Below are positions 23,519 to 37,531 of a stretch of DNA of 64,000 bases, in pieces. Source of the DNA: Tetracentron sinense. Its lineage: Eukaryota > Streptophyta > Magnoliopsida > Trochodendrales > Trochodendraceae. The position numbers were made by a program, and so were the translations under genes. The notes under the pieces are model-generated. The model was given only the letters and a program-made list of their open reading frames with translations, searched no databases and was not told the origin of the DNA. Positions within the stretch are counted from its first letter, which is position 1, and every line of letters begins with the position of its first letter. The stretch is from the NCBI GenBank assembly GCA_015143295.1, contig CM026560.1:9364501-9428500 (forward strand), in the 5' to 3' direction.

Positions 23519-24682
23519 AATTAATAAATACAATAGATCCCTAATACTATCTTTTTTGTCATTTGATTAAATCATGACAAGCCTTCACCCATTAACTGAA
23601 ATTCTTCGTCATAAGAAGTTAGTTGGAACTAACTATGTAGACTGGAAAAGAAAGATAAGAATAGTATTTGCCATGGATAACCTTGACCTATGTCTTAAGA
23701 CACTTAAACCTAAAATTCCCATCGATGCATCACCGGCCCAAAAGGCTGAGTTGTAGCAATGGGAGAGGTCCAATCAGATGACCAAGTGTTACATATTGGC
23801 TTCGATGTCTAACTTTTTGCAAAGCCAGCATGAACACATGGATAAGGCTTCTGATATTTTGCAAAACCTGCATGAGATGTTTGGTGAGCAAAATAAGTCA
23901 ACTTAACAAGTAAAGTTAAAAACCCTTGTGAACACCAAGATGGCTGAGGGAACTCCAGTCAGAGAGCACATCATAAAGATGATGGGCTTATTGAATGAGC
24001 TAAAAATTATTGGTGGAGAGATGGATGTCATCACTCAGGTTGACACTGTTCTGCAGTCACTCCCTTCGTCCTTCATGCATTCGTGTTAAATTATAACATG
24101 AATAAGAGTGAAATGTCAGTAAGTGAGCTTATGAACTCACTTATAGCTGCAGAAGATTTGATCAAAAAGTCAACAAATGGCGAATCTTTAATTGTCGACA
24201 AACCTGATACCTCCAAGCAATCCAAGAAGTTTAGAAAAGGGAATAAGGGCAAAGGTAAGTTTAAAGACAATAGGGGTAAGGCAAGAGCTGCCAAAGGTTC
24301 TTCAGATGATACTGGAAAGGAAAACAAAAGCAAGGGAAAGTGTTTCCACTATGGTAAAATAGACCACTAGAAGAGGAACTATAGGACTTACCTCGCAACT
24401 CTTAAGAAGGGTGGCGTCAATACTCAAGGTATAAGATGCTGTGAAGTATTAATTACTGTTGAGTCAAACTTTTGGGATAGTCCTCCTAACTCATGGTGCG
24501 TGGATTCTGGATCCACTGTACATGTTTGCAATTATTTGCAGAGGTTCAAGAAAACCAGAAAGCCAACCAAACAGGAGCAGAAGCTTAAAGTTGGCTCAGG
24601 TGCAAATATTGCAGTGAAGTCAATTGACTTGTTTACTCTTTATTTACCTAATGGAAAGACATTAATTTTAGAAGACTGTTTT
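23519..24682 (+). pseudogene. Copia internal region 1: gag and start of protease (fossil)
   Basis: Resumes after the Gypsy insertion. A gag of the UBN2/DUF4219 type starts near 23574 (PLTEILRHKKLVGTNYVDWK); it is lysine-rich towards the zinc knuckle (GKCFHYGKIDH in this copy) near 24.35 kb. The protease begins near 24.49 kb (WCVDSGSTVHVC, the D-S-G motif of Copia proteases). The stretch is cut by solo LTR D at 24683. Decayed in several places; internal region 2 is the better preserved version of the same family. Confidence 0.87.
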
Positions 24683-27495
24683 TGTAGAGCCCTGGATTTC
24701 ACATGCACTCTTCAAGTGAATAGTGTTAGTGTACAAGGCATGCAAAGGCCTAAGGCCTACCATGTGTTCGTGATATTATGAAAAGTGAAGTGAGAATTTT
24801 ATATGTGTATGTTGAGTCTCAAAATAAGAGTATAATAATACTCAAGTATGTAGGGTATATAATACCCTAAGTGCGAATGTAGAACCCCGGGAACCCATTT
24901 CACAGTGTTATTAATAGTGTCATGGGCACAAGTATTGTAAAGGCCGAAAGTCATTTATGTAACTTGGTTTATGAGGCATGATAAGAATAGTTTAAATTAG
25001 TTTAAGTGTTGTTGTTGGGTGTTTGGGATGAAGAAACAAGAGTATATCATACTCTAAGCGTTGTGAAAGAGGGATGTCTATACATTTCTTCAGCTTGTGG
25101 GAGCTCTAGTTTTGTCGTCGCTAACCGGAATTCAGTGATTCTTAAATTTTTGGAAAGATATTGAAGCTCTCTTCAAGGTTAATGCTTTACACTTTTTTAT
25201 ATTTTGAGTGTAAGTTATGTCAAATGTGAGGGTTCCGAAAGGTGGTCTGTTGTCGATTCAGTAGTTATTTTGGACCAGTCCATTTGTTGGCCCATTTAGA
25301 CCATTAAGATCTCATAATTATGATTTTTACAACATGAAAGTTGTTCCCCTTTGAAAGACGAGTCCAACGCAAGTTGAATCGTCAAAATCCGATAAGCGAG
25401 TCAAAAGTTATGGTCAAAATACTGAGGCGGGAAAAACAGAGGAAATGGGGACCAAACCGGTCGACCGAACTTTGGACCGGTTGACCGGTCAATTGTTCAT
25501 TTGCACACTAGACGATTTCCAGTGAGGTTTTAAGGGTATTTTGGGGTTCTAAGAACCCCAAACTCTTATATAAACAAAAATTTCATGGGACTAAGGGCTC
25601 TAACAATGGGAGAGTAGATTTTTGAGAGGAAAAGAGAGAGAGTTAGGGTTTCAAAATGGGGTTTTCAATTGGGATCAAAGTGGAGCTTAAGTCTTGCTTC
25701 CAAAGGCTTCCTTAAGGCTTGGAATCTCACTTTCACGTGCCATTGGAGTTGGATCTTCATCCACAAGCTTGGATTTCTACTCAAGGGTTCTCCTTCAACC
25801 TAGGAATTGATCCAAGAGGTAAGTAAAACTACTACCTAGCTTTACTATGATACAAATAGTAAGTGATTCCAATATCTAACCTTGTGATTATGCAAAGATA
25901 TAAATGATGATTTAATGGGTGATTTTGAATGACATTGTAAGAAATCCTACTAATGAACCTCATTAGGAAAGTAAGATTTTGGGTAAACTAGATTATGATC
26001 AAATGAGTAAATAAGGGTTTATGATTTGGGGGTTTTTCAATAAAAATGATGAATATGGCTATACTTGTAAGTGAATGTTATTATCTCTAAATAAACCATG
26101 ATTTTAAGTATGATATGAAGAAATAGGCTTGAAAGCCATGATCTTTTTGATGTGATGCAAGAAATGAAAATATTTCATGTTTTAGAATTTGTTCAAGTAT
26201 ACTATGATGATAAAATGTCTTGCATGAACCCATATGAAATGTTAAAGTTTTCCCTATACAAATGACGAATAAGTTTGCATGTTTAGGGAATTCCGAAGTA
26301 TACTATAAGGTTATATGTCTTGATGGAAGCATGCCCTTAAGGTTTATGTTTTTCTAAGCACCATATGATGTTCACAAGTACTTGTTGCACACACCATTCT
26401 TGCTTGCCCGTTTTCTCGTGACTATGGTATTTCTAGCTAATAAGAAAGAAAAAAAGGTTTTAAAGAAGCTCGTAAGAACAACGAATATACTCATAAGCAC
26501 TCGTGAAGAACTTGTAAGAAGTTGAAGAACTTGTAAGAACTCGTAAGCTAGTGGGATGGCCCGAGGAGCGCCACTAACCATCTAATATTCCCAAGCTACT
26601 TTGGGTGGGTGTTTAGTGGCATGGTACGAAGGGTGCCACTAGTGAAGGACTCATAAGAACTCGTAAGCACACTTGAAGAACTTGTAAGAACTCGTAAGCT
26701 AGTCGGATGGCCTGAGGAGCGCCACTAACCATCTGATATTCCCAAGCTACTTTGGGTGGGTATTTAGTGGGATGGTACGAAGGGCGCCACTAGTGAAGAA
26801 CTCATAAGAACTTGTAAGCACTCATGAAGAACTTGTAAGAACTTGAAGAACTTGTAAGAACTTGGAAGAACTTGAAGAACTTGTAAGCAAAGACATTACT
26901 CATTTTCTACCATGTTTTAAGGTAAGATTTTAAAAAAGTTATGCACACTTGATGTATCAACTTGAAGTATGATCTTGATGACATATTGAGCACGAATCCT
27001 GAACTGTTATGTTTTGTACTTGTATGCAATATTTAGTTATTATAGCATTGTTAGTTAGTAGTTTGTACACGCTGAGTATTCCATACTCAGTCGTACATTT
27101 TATGTCAGCAGGTTCATTCGGCATTGCATCCTAGGGGACTAGATCGAGATGGATTATGAAGGGCAGGAGCCTTCTTGGGAGGTTCTTGAGGATGATAGGG
27201 GTCTTGACATACGACCTTATGGTTGAGCAATACGGAGGGAGAGACATGTGTTTTGGGTTTTATTTCTGGGGATATTTGTGTCACTTGAGTTGGTAACTCA
27301 AGTTAAGGATTTATGTACATGTCTTAATTCATATTCAGTTATTGTAAACAATTGCCCTTCGAATACAGTTAAGTTATTAAAGAAAAATTCATTTCATTAT
27401 TTAGCATGCCTTGTATACTCTTTGCAGGATGGTTTTAAGTGTAAGTGTCGTCGCCAAAGTCTCATCTCTCCTAGGTGGGATTTTGAGGTGTTACA
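24683..27495 (+). mobile_element. Solo LTR D, Tekay-like Gypsy family
   Basis: TGTAGAGCCCTGG...TTTTGAGGTGTTACA, 2813 bp, with GTTTT duplicated at 24678-24682 and 27496-27500 within the Copia protease region. Layout: two palindromes at 25455-25490 with core ACCGGTCGACCGGT, TATA box (TATATAAA) near 25567, splice-donor-like AGAGGTAAGTA near 25816, tandem repeats about 26470-26885, stem-loop 27071-27091. No coding region. Confidence 0.92.
26470..26885 (+). repeat. Tandem repeats in solo LTR D
   Basis: Two copies of a unit of roughly 190 bp containing GTGG...CCAC stem-loops (for example GTGGCA and TGCCAC near 26610-26640), framed by many short AAGAACTTGTAAG repeats. They occupy the same place in the LTR as the hairpin arrays of the other copies. 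Confidence 0.7.
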
Positions 27496-30340
27496 GTTTT
27501 TATGTGCCTTCTATACATCGTAATATGATTTCAGTATCTAGACTTTTATTTTGTGGATTCTCTATCAATTTTAATTTAATTGTTGAAATTAAGAAAGATA
27601 TATAGAATGGTGTTAATTACTGGTAATCTCATTAATGGTCTCTATTTAATATTTCCTTTGATAAATAATGAATGTCTACAAAGTGACAATGCCTCATCAT
27701 CTAGAATGTCTAGAATGAAGAGACATTGCACTAAAACTACTTATCTTTGGCATAAGAGACTTGGTCATATTAATCTTGATAGGATCAAGAGATTGGTGAC
27801 AGATAGTCCCCTTGAATTCCTCAACGTAGAACCACTCCCTACTTGCAAGTCTTGTCTCGAAGGGAAGATGACCAAAAAGCCTAACCCTAAAAAGGTAGGA
27901 AGAGCTGAAGAAAAGTTGAGACTCATACATAGGGATGTATATGGTCCATTTAACATTGTTGCACGAGGGCAATACCAGTATTTTGTCACATTTACCAATG
28001 ACTATTCTCGATATGGATATGTCTATTTGATGCAACACAAATTTGATACTTTTAAAAAGTTCAAAGAATTCATATTAGAAGTTGAGAATCAAACAGACAA
28101 ATTCATAAAGACACTTCGATCAGATCGAGGTGGAGAATACCTCACCAACAAGTTTATGGATTACTTAAGAGATAATGGGATTACCTCGCAATGGTCTAGT
28201 CCTACCTCACCTCAACAAAATGGAGTTTCTGAAAGAAGAAACCGGACCTTATTAGATATGGTTCGCTCTATGATGAGTCATGCCGATGTACCTTCCTATC
28301 TTTGGGGATATGCTTTACAAACTGCCATTTACATCCTGAACCGGGTTCCTTCTAAGTCTATACTGGTTACACCCTATGAATTGTGGACTGGGCGAAAGCC
28401 TAGTTTATAACATCTAAGGGTATGGGGTTGTCCTACACATGTTCGCAAACTCGAAACCACTAAGTTGGAATCTAGAAAGAAAAATAGAACTTTATAGGAT
28501 ATATAAAAGAAACTAAGGGTTTCTATTTCTACTCCAAGGCAGACGAAACAATAGTTGTTAGGCATCATGCCACTTTCTTGGAGGAAGAATAAGGTTGAAT
28601 TTCATGAGATGAAAGACAACTCAACTAATATCCAAGATGAACTTAATCCTTCCACTATTAATTCTTCTAATTCTGTTCAACTGAGAAGGTCTGAAAGAGT
28701 TTCTAGACCACCAAATAGACTTCAGCATTACAATAATGAGGTTTATCTAGTTACCCCCGATGATGAGGATACGGATCCTAATACTTATCAGGAAGCTACA
28801 TTAGATGTAGATGCTTCTCAATGGAATAAAGCCATGAATGCTGAAGTAGATTCCATGTATGACAACGCCGTCTGAACTTTAGTAGATCCACCAGATGGTA
28901 TAAGGTTAATTGGATGCAAATGGATTTACAAAAGGAAGAAGGGTGCCGATGGTAACATGAAGACCTATAAAACTAGACTTGTTGCAAAAGGTTACACTTA
29001 AATTCAAGGAGTTGATTATGAGGATACATTTTCACCTGTAGCTATGCTCTAATCCATCAGGATATTGTTGGCTATTGCTGCTCACCATGACTATGAGATA
29101 TAGCAAATGGATATCAAAACTGCTTTCCTTAATGGAATGTTAAATTAAAACATCTATATGAAGCAACCAGAGGGCTTCATTGCTCCTAACCAGGAGAACA
29201 TGGTATGCAAGCTCAACAAATCGATATATAGTTTGAAACAAGCCTCTAGAAGCTGGAACCAAAGATTTGATCTTTCCATCAAAGAATTTGGATTCCAAAT
29301 GAATTTGGAAGAATCTTGTATTTACAAGGACAGTGGGAGAGCGGTAGTATACCTAATTTTTTATGTAGATGACATCTTACTCATTGGGAATGATGTAAGA
29401 ATGTTGTCATCAGTCAAGATATGGCTTTCTCAGCATTTCTCAATGAAAGACTTGGGAAAGGCATCATATATTCTAGGAATAAAGATTCTGAGAGATAGAA
29501 AATGCCGAATGTTAGGATTGAGCCAAACTTCCTACATAGACAAGATATTGTCTAGGTATAATATAAGTGATTGTAAGACAACACTCATTCCTTTTAGACA
29601 TGGTGTCACTTTGTCTAAAAAGATGGCTCCTACATCAGCTGATGAGATCGAGCAGATGAAGAGCTACCCTTATGCTTCAGTAATTAGGAGCCTCATGTAT
29701 GCCATGTTATGTACTAGACCAGATATCTGTCATGCAGTGGAAGTTGTTAGTCGGTTCCAAAGCAATCCAGGTGTTAATCATTGGACTGCAGTGAAGCACA
29801 TTATAAAGTACCTGAAAATGACTAGGGATAATGTGCTTACCTTTCAATCAGAAGATTTAATTGGACTGGGTTATACTAATTCCGATTTCTAATCTGATCT
29901 GGACAATAGAGCTTCCACATCTGGGTATGTGTTTACACTGGGTGGTGCTGCTGTCAGTTGGCACAGCATAAAGCAGAAGAGTATTGCTGACTCCACCACA
30001 GAAGCAGAATATATTGCAGCTTCAGAAGCAGCAAAAGAAGCAGTCTGGTTCAAAAGGTTTTTACAAGAGCTAGGAAATGTTCCTTCAACACTCAAACCTA
30101 TCACTCTCTTCTGTGATAGTAACGGTGCAGTAGCCCATAGCAAAGAACCTAGAAACCACAAAAGGATGAAACATGTGGGGAGTAAAATTATCATCTCATT
30201 CGTGAGATCATTGACAGTCAAGATGTAGTGGTTACAAAGATTAGGTCTCAACTTAATGTTGCAGACCCGATGACCAAGGCTTTATCAGATAAAGTTTTTG
30301 TAACACACTTATACAGTATGGGATTGAAATCTATGGCACA
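27496..30340 (+). pseudogene. Copia internal region 1: integrase, reverse transcriptase, RNase H (fossil)
   Basis: After solo LTR D the protease tail resumes, then the pre-integrase block (TTYLWHKRLGHINLDRIKRL and CKSCLEGKMTK), the integrase core (SDRGGEYLTN, GVSERRNRTLLDMV), reverse transcriptase (MKQPEGF, LNKSIYSLKQASRSWNQRF, LIFYVDDILLIGND) and RNase H ([24 protein letters not shown], near 29.95 kb). This is the normal Copia order, integrase before reverse transcriptase. A purine-rich stretch (AAGTAGGAGAT) precedes the next LTR. Decayed: about ten breaks over the whole internal region. Confidence 0.9.
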
Positions 30341-30365
30341 GTGACTTTTAGGGCAAGTAGGAGAT

Positions 30366-32519
30366 TGTCGGACATAATGCCCAGAAAAGTCATTTAAATT
30401 GTTAGAACCTTATTAATTTGATTAATAAATGCTTCTTCTTAATCTATTGTGTATTCATTATGGGTAATTGATCATGATCATGAGATGATCTATACGATAT
30501 GAGATCTTGATAGAGGTTCATAGGATATATTGTAGGAAAGTTATGTGATTAGATTATCACAGGTAGATATAACTTTCCGGTTCCTTATACTTTATAAAGT
30601 CACAGCAGTGGGTGAAGCTGGGCACTTCACTTATATGACTGTCAGAATGCTAAGATGTTCTCAATAGTTGAGATGTAGTTTTATTTCGAACTATTGTAGT
30701 AAAGACCACACATCAGCATATGGGTGCTTAAATATACACTGATTGATTGCATTCAATGAGAGACCTCTTGCATAAACATACTATCAGATAGTTGGTCTCT
30801 CATTCACATTGAACAGTTTCGAGGATCCTTAGATCTGATGAGTTCATCTATGACTGGGCAGTGATCTGACTGTTTTGACTCCACCAACGTATTTTCTAAC
30901 TTAGGAAATACAATACAATGACAGTTGGATAGTCAGAAAGTTATTCAAGTCATAATGAATTTCAAACAAGAAATCCATACTCATTAATTTGAGAGATTAT
31001 TCAAGTTCCGGGTAAGACAGTTGATTAAGTTCAGATCCTGAGCAGGTGATTTTGAAAACAAAATAAGTTTTGATATATACTTTTAATAAAAGGTATTATA
31101 CTTATAAAATGATTTTTTTCAAAATGTTTTTAATGAGAAATTGTTTCTCATGGCTTAATCATAAGTCTTGGAAACCCGGATGATTTGCAATGGGCTATGG
31201 GTTAGATAGTATGTCAATCTCTAAGGCCCATTAGGGATAATGTATTTGGAAGGATAAATCGAATTTAAAAGTTCATGTGGCGGGATCCGTAATGGTTAAT
31301 GTTCATACACTGGGATTCAATTGCAACATGGATATCTCACGTCACTTGCAATTCCGATGTAATTCTCATTTAGGGTCAATGGGATAACATTGGATAAGCC
31401 AGGGTAAGAATGTCCCAGAGCAATCTGTGGAGATGCTCACATAAGAAATACAAGCTCAATAATTAATTAAAAGTTAATCAATTATTTTAAGTCATTAAAA
31501 GTAAATCATTTAATTAAATAGATTGATAGTTAATCTATTGTTTAAATTAATTGTTAATTTAAACTAAAGGATTATTTTAGTAATTATTTGATTAACATAA
31601 TTAAAGGGGAAATGGGTTTGACCCATATCCATAAACTCATTAAAATGGACCTTTAATATGTGCCAAAACCCATGGGTTTAAACCCTAGGGTGGGGCGCCC
31701 ACTTGAGGAATTCTAATTGGATCAGGATTTGTTTAATTGAATAATTATTAAAACATAATTCTTTTTATTATGGAATTAAAATCCAAGTGTTGGATTGCAA
31801 TTAGGATTAAGATGTTATTAAAATCCAAGTATTGGATTCCTAGTTTGACTAGGTTTCCTACTTTGGTGTAGGATGTTGACTTATCCCTTTTAATTAAGGA
31901 ATCCTCTTATAATAGGGACTCTTTAATTAATAGGATTACTATAACTAAAGTAGTTATAGATTAAGTAAGAGTTTATTTAATTAATAATAAGAATTATTGT
32001 TAATTAATAAATCCTACTAGATAAGATCAAGTTAGAGTAGGATTAGGATAAGATCGTAGTCTACAAATACCCCAACACCCTAGACCATTAAGTAGAATTC
32101 TCCATAATTTTTTCTCTCATCTCCTCTCCTCTCTCTCTCCAAACCGTGAGCCCTAGGGGAGACCCCTAGGGATTTTCGTAAGCTATATTGGTGGTCCTAG
32201 TTGGGTTTTCCAAATCTAGGGTTTTGAACCTTATTATTATTGGTGATAGAAGGTCTACACCATTAATCCATCTTCTTCCTCTTGCTTCTATAATTCCAAA
32301 GGAGATTCTAAAGCTTCGTGGGATAGCGAAGAACAAGGATCAAGCTTCTAGTATTTTTTTCAAAGAATTCTGACGGTTCGAGTGGATTAAGCTTCACCGG
32401 TGAAAAACATTCACCGAGGTGATAATGACTAAAACTCTTAGATAATTTTGATGCTTTTTATAGTGTTAAGATCTAGGGGATCCAGTTTCCGCATAAATTT
32501 TTATCCGGATCCTCCTTCA
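30366..32519 (+). mobile_element. Middle Copia LTR, shared by internal regions 1 and 2
   Basis: TGTCGGACATAATGCCC...ATCCTCCTTCA, 2154 bp, uninterrupted. On its left is the polypurine end of internal region 1, on its right the primer binding site of internal region 2 (ATTGGTATCAGAGC, 32520-32533). It is therefore at once the 3' LTR of one unit and the 5' LTR of the next. It contains the AT-rich hairpin series at about 31458-31568. Confidence 0.92.
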
Positions 32520-32533
32520 ATTGGTATCAGAGC

Positions 32534-34290
32534 GCATGGTTAGGAGTATTTTTTGTTTATTTTGATAAGGTAATTAAATTGATGATTTAATTCATGAGAT
32601 GAATTAATTTAGATCTATTTAATATTGCTTGTAGTTTTTATTATTTTATTTGTTCATAAGATGAATAAATAAATATTTATTATATTATTGAATGAGATTT
32701 GATAATTAAATAAATTTTAAAAACTAGTATTATATGTGATATAATTATATTCAAAACAAAGAGTTTATTTTGAAATTCCTTTTAAATGATTTGATCATTA
32801 ATTAATAAATCTCATGGTGTTTGACACCCTTGCTTAAGCGTTCTTAGAGATTAAAGCTTATTTCGATTTAAATTGATTCATGGATATTTGGATTTGTATT
32901 TGATTAGAAGAATCTATACAGTTTCGGTATTTTGGCCATAACTTTATAACCGTAAGTCCAATTTAGGTCCATCAGTACATCGTTTCGAAGCCGTCGAAAA
33001 GATCTACAACTTATGTGAAGAAATTTTTTCCAGAATCAATCTTTTTGAGGGTCAAAACTTGAGTCGAAAATCTAAAGTGGGAAAAGGAGTTTTCTAAATT
33101 AATTTTCCCAGAGGCTTTCAAATTTTTCCTAAATTGCATTATTTGATTATGAAAATTGTTTTATAGAGAATATAATAGTTTTATTTTTTCCGAGGTTTCA
33201 TCTATATAAGATATAGATTTTTTATCGGGCGATTTAATAATTGTTATCAAATTTTAAATCCTTTTAAAAATAAGAAAAAGTATTCTATCACCATGTAGCA
33301 TCTTTTTTATATGAGATTATAGTTATGGGTCATAATATATGATAAATTGTTTATCATTCATGCATTCATACTAGAGGTTGATATGTAGTAGGGTTTGGCA
33401 ATCTGTAAAGGGCAGATTCATTTGAATCCTCTGAAAAGGACAAATAGAATATTGGTTTCCCTAATACCATTTAAATTCTATTTAATGCATTGGTGGACAT
33501 ACTACGAAGGAGGATGTTGTGATGTAATCTAGATAAGATGATAAAAGAAGGGATCGCGAAGGAGTTTGCGAGTTACCTTTATTCTTATCACATTCCCTTA
33601 CATCCATGCATTTTAATTTATTGACCCATTATGATTAATCTTGTATACTAATGTTTTATTATCATAAGATGATAACTGCTGTTTATTTATCATGAGATGA
33701 TATCTGTTTATATGTTTAATTATTCTGTTGAAATAATTACTTTTGATATATCATGTGTATATAAGACTGGGGACAAGTCCCGAAGTATTATGATCTTCTA
33801 CCATATACTATGTGATCCTATAGTGGTGAGTGTGAGTAAGCTGACATGCCAAAGTCGGGCCAATCCCTCTCACCTATGAGTGAACATGGTGAAAACTGAA
33901 TAAGCAAATAGTGGGAGCAATAACGCCAAAGCTTGAGCTTTCATTAGGGGTTTATTAGGTTTATGGTAGGTGGACACATGAATAAGAGATATTATACAAT
34001 AACGCCAAAGCGTGAGTATAACATCCCTTATAGATCAGAGAGTAGATCGAATACTCCAGAATTCACAAGATGAGATCTGTGAAATTGGAGAAGATAGTTT
34101 CTATCTGTCTATTCAAGGCGATGTAATAACGTGCCCAAAGGCAGGATCACAATAAGCCAGTGTCTAGGTTTTCTATGCCAATTAATTCTTCCCAAATTGG
34201 CAATACCATTAGAAACAGACCCATAATCTAATTGGTATTAATGAATACAATAGATCCCTAATACTGTCTTATTTGTCATTTGATTAGATC
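32534..34290 (+). mobile_element. Leader of Copia internal region 2
   Basis: About 1.75 kb, AT-rich, without coding capacity. It has the same GGGGACAAGTCCC block and the repeated 'GCCAAAGCGTGAGTATAACATCCCT'-like motif region (about 33990-34030) as the other copy. It carries a 300-bp block (about 32811-33120) missing from the leader of internal region 1, so either that block was inserted here or it was lost there. Confidence 0.75.
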
Positions 34291-35110
34291 ATGACAGGCC
34301 TACACCCATTAACTGAAATTCTTCGTGATGAAAAGTTAGTAGGAACTAACTATGTAGACTGGAAAAGAAATATTAGAATTGTGTTTGCCGTGGATAACCT
34401 TGACCTATGTCTTAAGACACCTAAGCCCGAAATTCCTCAAGATGCTTCACCGGCCCAAAAGGCTAGGTTAGAGCAATGGGAGAGGTCCAATCAGATGACC
34501 AAGTGTTACATACTGGCTTCGATGTCTAACATTTTGCAAAGCCAGCAAGTACACATGGATAAGGCTTCTAACATTTTGCAAAACCTTCATGAGATGTTTG
34601 GTGAGCAAAATAGGTCAGCTCGACAAGTAAAGTTGAAATCCCTTGTTAACACCAAGATGGCTGAGGGAACTCCAGTCAAGGAACACATCATAAAGATGAT
34701 GGGATTATTGAATGAACTGAAAATTCTTGGTGGAGAGATGGATGTCATTACTCAAGTTGACACTGTTCTGCAGTCACTCCCTCCAACCTTCAATTCGTTC
34801 GTATTAAATTATAACATGAACAAGAGTGAAATGTCACTAAGTGAGCTTATGAACTCACTTGTGGCTGCAAAAGATTTGATCAAAAAGTCAACTAAAGGTG
34901 AAACTTTAATTGTCGATAAACCTGATACCTCCAAAAAATCTAAAAAGTTTAGAAAATTGAAGAAAGGCAAAGGAAAGTTTAAAGACAATAAGGGTAAGGA
35001 GTTGCCAAAGGTTCTTCAGGGACAGCTGGCAAGGAAAACAAAGGTAATGGAAAGTGTTTCCACTGTGGTAAAATAGGCCACTGGAAGAAGAATTGCAGGA
35101 CTTACCTCGC
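34291..35110 (+). pseudogene. Copia internal region 2: gag (fossil)
   Basis: The start MTGLHPLTEILRDEKLVG and the block NYVDWKRNIRIVF are followed by the UBN2-type middle (LASMSNILQSQQ, MFGEQNRSARQ, VLQSLPPTFNSFV) and a lysine-rich linker. A CCHC zinc knuckle (CFHCGKIGHWKKNC) is readable near 35060-35100. This gag forms the particle and binds RNA in Copia elements. Confidence 0.87.
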
Positions 35111-35139
35111 AACTCTTAAGAAGGGTAGCGGAAGTACTC

Positions 35140-36400
35140 AAGGTATGAGATACTTTGAAGTACATATTACTATTGAGTCTAACTTTCTAGACGATCCTCC
35201 TAACTCATGGTGCGTGGATTCTGGATCCACTGTGCACATTTGCAATTCTTTGAAGGGGTTCAAGGAAACCAAAAAGCCGACCAAACAGGAACAGAAGCTT
35301 AAAGTTGGCTCCGGTGCAAATGTTGCAGTGAAGTCAATCAGCTTGTTTACTCTTTATTTACCTAATAGAAAGACATTAATTTTAGAAGACTACTTTTATG
35401 TGCCTTCAGCACATCGAAATTTGATTTCAGTATCTACACTCTTATTTTATGGATTCTCTATCAATTTTAATTCAATTGTTAAAATTAAGATTGATGGAAT
35501 GGTCTTGATAACTGGTAATCCAATTAATGGTCTTTATTTGATATTTCCATTGGTAAATAATGAATGTCTGCAAAGTGACAATTCTCATCATCTAGAATGT
35601 CTAGAATGAAGAGACATTGCACTAAGTCTACTTATCTTTGGCACAAAAGATTTGGTCACATTAATCTTGATAGGATCAAGAGGTTAGTAATAGATGGTCC
35701 CCTTGATTTCCTCAAGGTAGAACCACTCCCTACATGCGAGTCTTGTCTCGAAGGGAAGATGACCAAGAATTCTTACCCTAAAAAGGTAGGAAGAGCCAAA
35801 GAAAAGTTAAGACTAATACATAGTGATGTATGTGGTCCATTTAACATTGTTGCACGAGGTCAATACCGGTATTTTATCACATTTACCGATGACTATTCCA
35901 GATATGGATATGTTTATTTGATGCAACACAAATCTGACACCTTTGAAAAGTTCAAAGAATTCAGATTAGAAGTTGAGAATCAAACTGAAAAAACCATAAA
36001 GACACTTCGATCAGATCGAGGTGGTGAATACCTCACCAACGAGTTTATGGATTACTTAAGGGATAATGGGATTATCTCGCAATGGACAAGTCCTGCCTCT
36101 CCTCAACAAAATGGAGTTTCTGAAAGAAGAAACTGGACCTTATTAGATATGGTTCGCTCTATGATGAGCCATGCCGATGTTCTTTCATATCTTTGGGGAT
36201 ATGCTATACAAACTGTCACTTATATTCTAAACCGGGTTCCATCTAAGTCTATTCCGTTTACACCCTATGAATTGTGGACTGGGCGAAAACCTAGTTTACA
36301 ACATCTAAGAGTATGGGGTTGTCCTACGCATGTTCGCAAACTCGAACCCACTAAATTGGAATCTAGGACAGAGAAATGAAATTTTGTAGGATATCCAAAA
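35140..36400 (+). pseudogene. Copia internal region 2: protease and integrase (fossil)
   Basis: The protease D-S-G motif (SWCVDSGSTVHICN) is near 35205 and is followed by the FYVPSAHRNLISVS block. The integrase has the pre-integrase zinc block (LWHKRFGHINL and CESCLEGKMTK) and core residues in DVCGPF, SDRGGEY and GVSERRN, the D-D-E set. It ends with WGCPTHVRKLEPTKLESRTEK, the usual Copia integrase tail. Confidence 0.87.
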
Positions 36401-36469
36401 GGAACTAAGAGTTTCTATTTCTACTCCAAGGCATACTAAACAATAGTTGTTAGGCTTCATGCTACTTTC

Positions 36470-37531
36470 TTGGAGGAAGAAATTGATCTCCTTAAGAAAG
36501 TTGAATTTCATGAGCTGAAAGATGACACAGCCAGTATCCAAACTGAACTTAATCCTTCCACTTTAATTTCTCCTAATTCTATTCTACTGAGAAGGTTTGA
36601 AAGAGTTTCTAGACCACCAAATAGACTTCAGTATTACAATAATGAAGTTCATCTAGTTACCCCTGATGATGAGGATAAAGATCCTAATACTTATCAGGAA
36701 GCTACATTGAATGTAGATGCATCTCAATGGAATAAAGTCATGAATGCTTTAATAGATTCCATGTATGACAATGGTGTCTGGACTTTAGTAGATCCACCAG
36801 ATGGTATAAGACCAATTGGATGCAAATGGATTTACAAAAGGAAGAAGGGTGCCGATGGTAACGTGGAGACCTATAAAACTAGACTTGTTGCAAGAGGTTA
36901 TACTCAAATTCAAGGAGTTGATTATGAGGATACCTTTTCACCTGTAGCTATGCTTAAATGCATCAGGATATTACTAGCTATAGCTGCACACCATGACTAT
37001 GAGATATGGCAAATGCATGTCAAAACTGCTTTCCTTAATGGAATGTTAGATGAAGACATCTATATGAAGCAACCAGAGGGCTTCATTGCTCCTAACCAGG
37101 AGAACATGGTATGCAAGCTCAACAAGTCGATATATGGTTTGAAACAAGCTTCAAGAAGCTGGAACCAAAGATTTGATCTTTCGATCAAAGAATTTGGATT
37201 CCAAAAGAATTTGGAAAAATCTTGTATATACAAGAAGGACAATGGGAGAGTGGTAGTATACCTAATTCTTTATGTAGATGACATCCTACTCATTGGGAAT
37301 GATGTTGGGATGTTGTCATCAGTCAAGATATGGCTTTCTCAGCATTTCTCAATGAAAGACTTGGGAGAGGCATCCTAAATTCTCGGAATAAAGATTCTGA
37401 GAGATAGAAAATGCCGAATGTTGGGATTGAGCCAAACTTCCTACATAGACAAGATTTTGTCTAGGTACAGTATGAGTGATTGTAAGATAACTCTCATTCC
37501 TTTTAAACATGGTGTCACTTTGTCTAACAAG
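36470..37531 (+). pseudogene. Copia internal region 2: reverse transcriptase (fossil, 3' part missing)
   Basis: Blocks WTLVDPPDGIRPIGCKWIYK, LVARGYTQIQGVDYEDTFSP, KTAFLNGML, MKQPEGF, KSIYGLKQASRSWNQ and YVDDILLIGND are clear. The equivalent in internal region 1 runs on for a further 2.8 kb to the LTR, whereas here the sequence switches to L1 at about 37531. Confidence 0.88.

Larger units (their letters stand above)
32520..37531 (+). mobile_element. Copia internal region 2, cut short in reverse transcriptase
   Basis: Primer binding site 32520-32533, leader to about 34290, gag, protease, integrase and the first part of reverse transcriptase. It stops at about 37531 where L1 sequence begins; RNase H and the polypurine tract are absent. 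It is close in sequence to internal region 1, so the two are related copies, not independent families. Broken in about four places besides the missing end. Confidence 0.9.
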